Part shown: piece by piece, positions 9,184-15,086 of the stretch
Numbering within the stretch: position 1 is the stretch's first letter
Layout: each line of letters opens with the position of its first letter
Assembly: GCA_900617975.1 (NCBI GenBank)
Contig: UZAE01001123.1
Span: 1 to 15,086, forward strand
Direction of reading: 5' to 3'
DNA length: 15,086 nucleotides
Origin: Rodentolepis nana
Lineage: Eukaryota; Platyhelminthes; Cestoda; Cyclophyllidea; Hymenolepididae
Made by a program: the position numbers and the translations under genes
The notes under the pieces: generated by a model
The model's input: only the letters and a program-made list of their open reading frames with translations
What the model was told of the DNA's origin: nothing
Database searches by the model: none

Positions 9184-10408
9184 GCTTTTCTCAGCTGCGC
9201 AGCGTCAAGGGGATTAAACATGATCGTGAGAAGCAGGAATTAAGTTCAGCCCTCTCTCCGGCTTTAGCTGCAGGACTAGATACCCACGGGGCTGTGGCAC
9301 TCTTAGCGGCTAGCACCAGGCCCCGCTTAATTGCTAGTATGCGCAAGAAGACAGCGAAGGCGCATTCCTCCCAGGAGGAAGTTCCAACAACTCAAAGATC
9401 TACTACTTGGACCAATAGTTTTGACAGCGGAAGCAATGTGCAATCCGCCACTGAAGAATATTCACGTTGTGGACCGCTGAAAGCAGAGGAGATACCTTCT
9501 GTTCCACCAACGAGTAAACAGTCCTCTCTTGCAAATAGACCCACAACTCACAGAGGTAGTATAACTCTAGAAACTGGTTCTGGGACAAAGGGTTACAAAC
9601 TGTCAACCGGTGAATATGAGGATGGCATGAATATGCTTGCCTCTGAAAGAAGTTGCACAGAGCAGGAGGCCACAGAAGATCAAGACGAAGACACCCTGAC
9701 TAACAGCGATATGACTAGGCCGAAACGACCCTATTACTGTCAGAAGGCACAGCAATTCCGAACGAGTTGGAGGACACAATCCGTGGACACGCCATCAAGC
9801 ATTATGAATTATGGATTATCTCAAGATAGAGCTCTAACTATGGTGGAGTCGCAATCAGATAGTGAAAGTATGAGCCCTGGAAATGGAATTGGGCAGGACA
9901 GGAATGCTCAAGTGAAAGTGTATCTGACAAGAGGGTCACGAAATCCCGTAAAAACCATATTGGTAAATCATAATGCAAACCCTATGGCAGCAAATGCTGA
10001 CAGACTTCGAGCAAGAAGGCAGCGAACATTTTCAAACCGTAATCAATGGCGATCTGTACAACTCTCACCTTCCCATGACACAGAAATCGATAGGAGGGGA
10101 GACGAGAGGTCGTATAACGCATCACTACGTGAAAGTCGGGAGTCCTATGTTGGGAATCGTGGCAATATCAAACCACCCTCTAATTTTGGATTTAAAAAGC
10201 CTCTCTTTTGGAGAAATAGGAGTGGCTCGCCTTTCTTTAACTCCATGGCTTCTATCACTGATACTACTAAAATGGGACAGTCGACCAAATCTTCCGAAGT
10301 TGGTCCAACCTCCATTCTTAAAGCTCAAATTTCAAATAAACCCTCGGAGATGAGAAGTGATGAAGACGCCACATGCTTAGAGCCCATATTTACTATTCGC
10401 CAGCGTCG
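9184..10408 (+). CDS. SK calcium-activated K+ channel, coding exon 2 (cytoplasmic N-terminus)
   Basis: This exon encodes the rest of codon 328 through residue 735 and two bases of codon 736. It starts after TTGTAG and ends at TCG|GTAAGT. The frame stays open upstream of the GTG at 9294 all the way to the acceptor, so the exon has no start of its own. It opens with a charged stretch and then a helical, Ala/Leu-rich segment (about 348-380, containing AVALLAASTRPRLIASM) followed by basic RKK. The rest is hydrophilic and Ser/Thr-rich, with an acidic patch near 485-498 and a basic patch RARRQRTFSNR near 602-612 that resembles kinase target sequences. It looks like a long disordered N-terminal extension. 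SK channels in other animals also vary greatly in N-terminal length. I cannot assign a domain, and membership of the gene rests on splice phase and the adjoining exon 3. Confidence 0.8.
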
Positions 10409-10897
10409 GTAAGTAGATCGATTTTTTGCCTTCATATGCTTCTAAATTTATCTTTGGTAGGGTCATGAAACACTAATGCTTCCCTTTCAATAATAGTTTG
10501 ACACCGTTTGGAGACAGGATAAACAGAGGGGTATAGAAACAGGCTTTGCATTCAGTTCCAATGGATGCGCACATTTATTCGAAAGATAAAAGCACCCTTC
10601 ATTGTGAATTGTGTTTGCATGAACTAATCATTTAAATGAATAACCCAAATGGAAGATGCAATATTCATTAGCCTCAAATGAACTTCACTTGCTTTATCTA
10701 ATCTTGGCCTCTATATATGGGGGTACTCCTACAAATTTGTGGACAATCGATAAGTTTAACTAATTTATTTAGGTTAACGGTGCTTAATTATACCGAATAA
10801 TAGGTGTTTACGATTGGTTTCGTAATAAGTTGTTGACCTTGTTTTGAATGGGCAACTTTATTTATAGTACGTTGTGTTCCTCCAATTATCATAACAT

Positions 10898-11158
10898 TTA
10901 TTGGTTATGACAGCACGTAAATTCATTAAAAGTACCACTTATGGGTAAATCTGAAAGCACAGAGTGGAAAATTAGTTCTGTGATAGGTAAGACGGATAAT
11001 CGAGTCATGAAGTAGCTTGTTAGTTTTGGATTCGATCGTGTCCTTGAGGTTGGAAGTGTGTGGATTAGCTGATTTCCATTAAAGAGTTGTTCATTCCAAT
11101 CATTTGTTCCGCCAACTGACGCGAGTATGCTAATGTGAACAGTAAATAAATTTAACAT
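10898..11158 (-). pseudogene. possible LINE endonuclease remnant
   Basis: An 86-codon open frame antisense in intron 2 contains SVGGTNDWN, later NQLIHTLPTSRTRSNPK, and near its end FHSVLSDLPISGTFNEF. The order and spacing recall the C-terminal part of non-LTR retrotransposon endonucleases, which carry a GDFN-like motif, a hydrophobic segment and then SDHLPI. If so, the key residues are degraded: the SDH histidine is missing and GDFN is not intact. No reverse transcriptase is visible nearby. This is pattern memory only, and chance is a serious alternative. Confidence 0.2.
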
Positions 11159-11999
11159 TTACCAAAGTCCCCAGCTTCGACTTATGCCAAACTCCTAGCA
11201 AAATGGATCGAAAAGTGTGCCTTTGGATTGGCCATCTAAAGTGGCAGGGATTAGACAACAAGAGCATACGTTTCTTAACAAAGACTTTTATTGATCAAGT
11301 AGACCCAGTCTCTAAAGATTGTAAAATGTTGTTTATTTACGCGAAGTTAAATTACAATTTGTCCAAAAACTTCATACTGAATTGAATTTGTTTTCCGATC
11401 GCTAGTTGCTACCCTTGTAGCTTCAAAGCAAAGAAATATTTTAAGTATTTAAGAGTGTTGTGTTGGGTTGGAACGAAAGGCGGACTGTCAACACACCACT
11501 TCATTTTTATTGTTGCAGAAAGATTGATACTTGTAAGCTGAATTCAACATTACTCCAAAATTCTAATGGAAACCACATTTCATAATTTTATTATTACATT
11601 ATCATAGTGATGTTATGACATGTTTCTTTTTTTGTGATGAAATAAAAGCATGTTTTTCAACTTTGCTCTTATGTTTGAAACCCAATAACCGCTTAAAAGT
11701 AAATGACAAAATATCGAATAATCTACTTTTACTAAATTAGGCTGCAAATATTGCTTTCTTCAAGTTTAAAATTAAGTTAACAGTATGTTAATTTGTTTAC
11801 CTGAGGACAAATATCCTGCCCTATCTCCATGAAGAGAAATTGATATTGGATGATTGAGAGGCAATTTGCTGTGTAGATATCTGTCATTAGCTGTCATTAA
11901 TGCAGCGTTTTAAAACTCTCTAATTCCCCTTTATAATGCCTAAGCCACTCAAACCCGAAGAGTAGAATGAGAAATACTTTCATCTCAAATAAAGTTCCT

Positions 12000-12033
12000 T
12001 TTTATTAAACGAAGAATTGAATCTTTAATAAAA
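12000..12033. repeat. AT-only inverted repeat
   Basis: TTTTATTAAA (12000-12009) and TTTAATAAAA (12024-12033) are perfect complements around a 14-nt loop. As it is purely A/T, it may easily arise by chance in this intron. Confidence 0.45.
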
Positions 12034-12305
12034 GATTAGTTAATGTGTTAGCCCATAATTGCAGCAAAAATCTGTTCACATGCTACCCCTCTTGTCTAAG
12101 TGTGAGTATGGCAATCCAAAAATCGATAATAGCCTGGATTAAAGACAAAGTTAACAGAAATGCCAATAATATTCAATTAAAACTCCATATTCCAAGACAT
12201 ATAGCCACTCTTAGTGAATTTTAGCAATATTATACTAAAAAAGTGACAAGTTTTCTTGTTACAACTTCAAGACGGTATTTCCTCTCGTTTTTTGTGTGTG
12301 TGCAG

Positions 12306-12492
12306 GATTCAAGCAATGCGGAGACACCGCAGTAGCTATGCATGCCACAATGTTGGATATCGACTTGGACGAAGGAAACAAATGTTTCAACAAAGAAGTT
12401 TAGTATCCGACTATTGTCTTGGCTTTGCAATTCTTGGAATACTTCTCATGATTGTTGAAAATGAGCTCACCTCTACAAATGTTATAACAAAG
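12306..12492 (+). CDS. SK calcium-activated K+ channel, coding exon 3 (pre-S1 and S1)
   Basis: This exon identifies the gene. It encodes the end of codon 736 through Lys798, ending phase 0 before GTAACC. Residues 752-763 read VGYRLGRRKQMF, the conserved pre-S1 motif of SK channels (VGYRLGKRKALF in insects, closely similar in vertebrates). Then comes SDYCL...ENEL (770-790), a hydrophobic segment matching S1 (SDYAL...ENEL/ETEL), followed by TSTNVITK, which corresponds to the S1-S2 loop. SK channels are plasma-membrane tetramers opened by Ca2+-calmodulin that produce afterhyperpolarisation and Ca2+-dependent K+ currents. The basic FEKRKR of other SK channels is here FQQRSL. S2-S6, the pore and the calmodulin-binding domain are absent from the window, so the gene is cut off by the 3' edge. 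I found no following exon between 12493 and 15086. Confidence 0.9.
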
Positions 12493-13544
12493 GTAACCAA
12501 TGCATTTTACATTTTTTTCCGATACTTTAAACTAAAACCCTAATCACCAGGATTATTATAATGGACTGGAAACTGGATTAATCGTAATTTTATGCGTTTT
12601 TTATTCTTACTTATTTATTTACTTATTTACTTTTTTACAACCTAATAAAATATGTAATCTTATAGAGATGGTCAGTTTAAAGTTGAAAAAGAGGAAAAAA
12701 AGTATAAAATAATAGAGAATGCAAAAGTTAATGAGAATAATGGCAGTTTCAACTCTTCACATGCAAACTCAATGGCTTTTGAAAAGTTCTCAAAGTAAAT
12801 ATGATTTTGTATCTTTTCAGCAACATATTGCTAAATTAATGGCAAAATTTAGAATAAATATTCAATCACTTAAAGGATTATTATTGATGTTGGTTTTTTG
12901 GACATCAGTAATGTTTCAAATGCAATTTTGGGCAAATAATTTTAGGTGAAAACGTTTTGAAAATTCTTCGAAGAGTCCTATAAACCATCCTTTGCCAGGT
13001 GTTTGCAAAGAAATACATTTTAGGTACTTTTTGGTAGATATATTTTGTATAAATCTACTATCTCTTTGAAAAATGATTTTAACATTTCAATTATCTCGAA
13101 AGTTTTTCTTCTGTTAACTTATCTACCTAATAAAAGAGGTTATTATTTTTTATGCTTAACGTCGATCTATATGGTGCTTGCAATAACTTCTAGTTTTGCA
13201 ATTGATTGACATAATTAGGAAGCACTCTTGCTAGAAAGAATGCATGTAATATATGATTTTCTTTTAATATTGAAATTCTTCATAAAAATTGTCTTACATT
13301 TTTTTTAACCTATTAAGGTTCGAAATGTCTTGAATTTTATGGGACAGTTATTGGCAGTCCTCATCGATTTGGGTATAATATGTCATCGTGATTCATCACA
13401 ATATCTCCACCATTGATCAACTGGCTTCCAAAATCGATAAATTGATTATAAATCATTCCTTATCTGTAAATAACCTTGTCCTTGAAAGCATGCAGCCTAT
13501 TGTTTGCAGTATATAAATCCTCATATAATTTACTCTTGAAATGG

Positions 13545-13950
13545 TGATAAAGACTCAACTCATTAAACGATTTATTTGACAAATTCATTTTTTTAAATTG
13601 CAGTTTCTAAACTCCATTAAGGACAGAATTAGACAAAGTTGTTACGGTTTATTAAAGTAGCAAAATGCGATGCCCAGAGGAGACAGAAAAATCATCTTTA
13701 AAATTAACAAAAACAACTTTCATTTAACTATTTGAAAAATAAATGTACGAGTTTTATTCTCCAAAATGTGTTTTAAAAGTCTGGTTAATTATACAAGTTT
13801 TGAAGAGACGTGAAACGAAGCCACCATCCCTAGGGAGTTGCAAATAGGAAGCTAGTCAAATGTTCATTTCATTTCTTTTTTCATATTAAAAAACGACAAT
13901 TAGTTACCAGTAATTTGTCTTTATATAAGTAAAGCCCGATGTAGTAAATT
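13545..13950 (+). repeat. dispersed repeat family 2, copy 2 (intron 3)
   Basis: This is the second copy of the segment at 7135-7525, in the same orientation, about 6.4 kb downstream. Colinear matches run through the whole segment, with the best-conserved blocks at 13664-13676 and 13805-13818. Small indels are scattered throughout, and no frame is kept open in both copies, which argues against a coding duplication. Confidence 0.65.
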
Positions 13951-14620
13951 TTAATGGCAAAGCAATGGGCAATTATTTAAACATCTGAATTTATGCCTAG
14001 TGAGATTTGCTTTCGTAACCTTTGAAGAAAAGTGCTAAATTGAAATGGAAAACTTATCATGACATAATAACAGGACAAACCCACTGTATTTCAAAAACTA
14101 GATTATATATGCTAATCCGAGTGTGGAAATGAGAAGTTTTAATTTCTGAAAAATTCTATTTGTCAATAACTGAACCTACTGCTAAAAATTTTTAACTATT
14201 TTCTTTTGATTAAATATTCAATTATTTATTTCACTGGGTAGTAATAATAACATCCTTCTGGACTGTGTGCTGAAAATCTAATTGTCATTGATTATAAACG
14301 ATTTATTAAGAAATAAAATAAGTAACTGGCGAATAAAATAAATGAAACAAATTTAGAAATGTAAATAATTAGAGTTTTATGGAAGACAATGAGTACAATG
14401 ACATAGCGGTTTAAGCTTTTTCACATTTCTAAATAGTAGCAAAATGATAGCGCTTTGATAATTTTGTTTATGAAAGCAATTTTGTTTTTGGTAACCTCAT
14501 GAAATTTAAATTGTTTTTTTTGACAAATTATAATTGAAAATAAGTCTTTAAAATTTATTAAAAATAAATTAACACTTTCAAAATTATCAAATTGGAGAGG
14601 AATTTGAGGTACTTGAAATT

Positions 14621-14629
14621 ATTGTATAT
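14621..14629 (+). repeat. possible degraded target-site duplication, left of copy C
   Basis: ATTGTATAT here and ATTGAATAT at 14942-14950 match at 8 of 9 bases at the two borders of copy C. In AT-rich DNA this is weak on its own. It gains support only from sitting exactly at the expected borders. Confidence 0.3.
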
Positions 14630-14941
14630 TTATTTATTTATTCATTTCAAGTGGCATGCGTTTTGATGGTAATTATTAGCCCTTTAGTTGACTTTGGGCT
14701 TTACAGGGAGGAGGAGGAACTACAAAGTGATAAAAAGTCGAGAGGGGGGGATAGAATAATGATTCACAGATGTAAAAGAGACAGACAGACACAAAGGCAG
14801 AGAAAAGGTAAGATATGTAATATAAAAGACGTCGAATCAGACATACAATCGGGTCATGGTAGTTTTAAGTGAGAAATCAACTGCCGGTTAATAAACTTTG
14901 CCCAGGGTGCACCACGTGGATGTGAGTATATCGCTCACCTA
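14630..14941 (-). mobile_element. SINE-like retroposon, copy C (- orientation), in intron 3
   Basis: This ~312 bp copy is in the same orientation as copy B. On the minus strand it starts TAGGTGAGCGATATACTCAC and ends in AAATGAATAAATAAATAAAT, the clearest TAAA-type tail of the three. It retains CCACGTGG (14912-14919) and the purine-rich tract. Its inverted arms are eroded (GTTGACTTT against AGAAATCAACT), and the donor-like site is GTGAGT instead of GTAAGT. The + strand open frame at 14651-14872 lies inside it and is not a gene. Confidence 0.8.
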
Positions 14942-15086
14942 ATTGAATATGCATAGCGACTAAGTCTTCCTAAATTCCTATCTATGTCCCTATTTGAGCT
15001 TATTTCGTCAATGTCCAGAAGACATTGAATAATCGTGTAAATTAAGACATGAGTTATCGTATTTCAATGCCGTTGTCCTCCTAGGT

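Larger units (their letters stand above)
10409..12305 (+). other. intron 2 of the SK channel gene (1897 bp)
   Basis: The 5' end is a textbook GTAAGT. The 3' end is a pyrimidine run ending TTTTTTGTGTGTGTGCAG. Removing it joins CG|G into an arginine codon. Apart from a possible LINE remnant (10898-11158), I see only AT-rich DNA with no supported gene. Confidence 0.8.
12493..15086 (+). other. intron 3 of the SK channel gene (partial)
   Basis: It starts with GTAACC after a phase-0 lysine codon and continues past the window edge. The next exon should begin with S2-proximal residues resembling ASFYS, and I found nothing like this. It contains a copy of repeat family 2 and retroposon copy C. The stretches 12493-13544 and 13951-14620 hold AT-rich DNA, including a TTTA-rich run near 12598-12636 and two short adjoining open frames around 12661-12950 that match nothing I know. 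Confidence 0.7.

Noticed and set aside
9973..10353. 126-codon + strand frame and minus-strand frames inside exon 2
   Set aside because: These overlap the long channel frame, which is supported by splice phase on both sides. They are shadows of it.
14651..14872. 73-codon + strand open frame
   Set aside because: It lies inside retroposon copy C on its antisense, purine-rich strand.

Overview
This window is animal nuclear DNA. GC is about one third by eye, and coding blocks are widely separated by long, T-rich introns with GT...AG borders. It holds no bacterial operons, rRNA or tRNA that I can see. The one gene I can support is the 5' part of a small-conductance calcium-activated potassium channel (SK, KCNN family) on the + strand. 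Its divergent protein, AT-rich introns and dispersed retroposons suit an invertebrate. A flatworm (tapeworm or fluke) is my best guess, but nothing here proves the phylum.

Gene layout: three coding exons join in frame at 1943-2924, 9184-10408 and 12306-12492. They are separated by introns of 6259 and 1897 bp, and a third intron starts at 12493 and runs off the window. The junction phases agree exactly (G|GC = Gly, CG|G = Arg, then a phase-0 end after Lys). The 798 codons encode a very long, low-complexity cytoplasmic N-terminus (about 750 residues), then the conserved pre-S1 motif VGYRLGRRK and transmembrane segment S1. S2-S6, the pore and the calmodulin-binding domain must lie downstream of 15086.

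Repeats: three copies of one ~310-325 bp retroposon lie at 212-531 (+), 4799-5123 (-) and 14630-14941 (-). They share a common 5' head, an AT-rich (TAAA)n-like 3' tail and flanking target-site duplications (9 bp, 13 bp, and a weak third), so I read them as a SINE-like family. Each contains a pair of inverted arms that could fold into a long hairpin. On the opposite strand each has a splice-acceptor-like CAG, a 16-nt palindromic block and a GTAAGT/GTGAGT donor. A second, unnamed repeat family has two diverged copies at about 7135-7525 and 13545-13950. A possible LINE endonuclease remnant lies in intron 2.

Upstream of the gene are a compact perfect-looking hairpin (849-890) and, at the start codon, a TGAA tandem that creates two tiny overlapping uORFs just before the ATG. 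Everything else is AT-rich non-coding DNA in which I see no supported gene.
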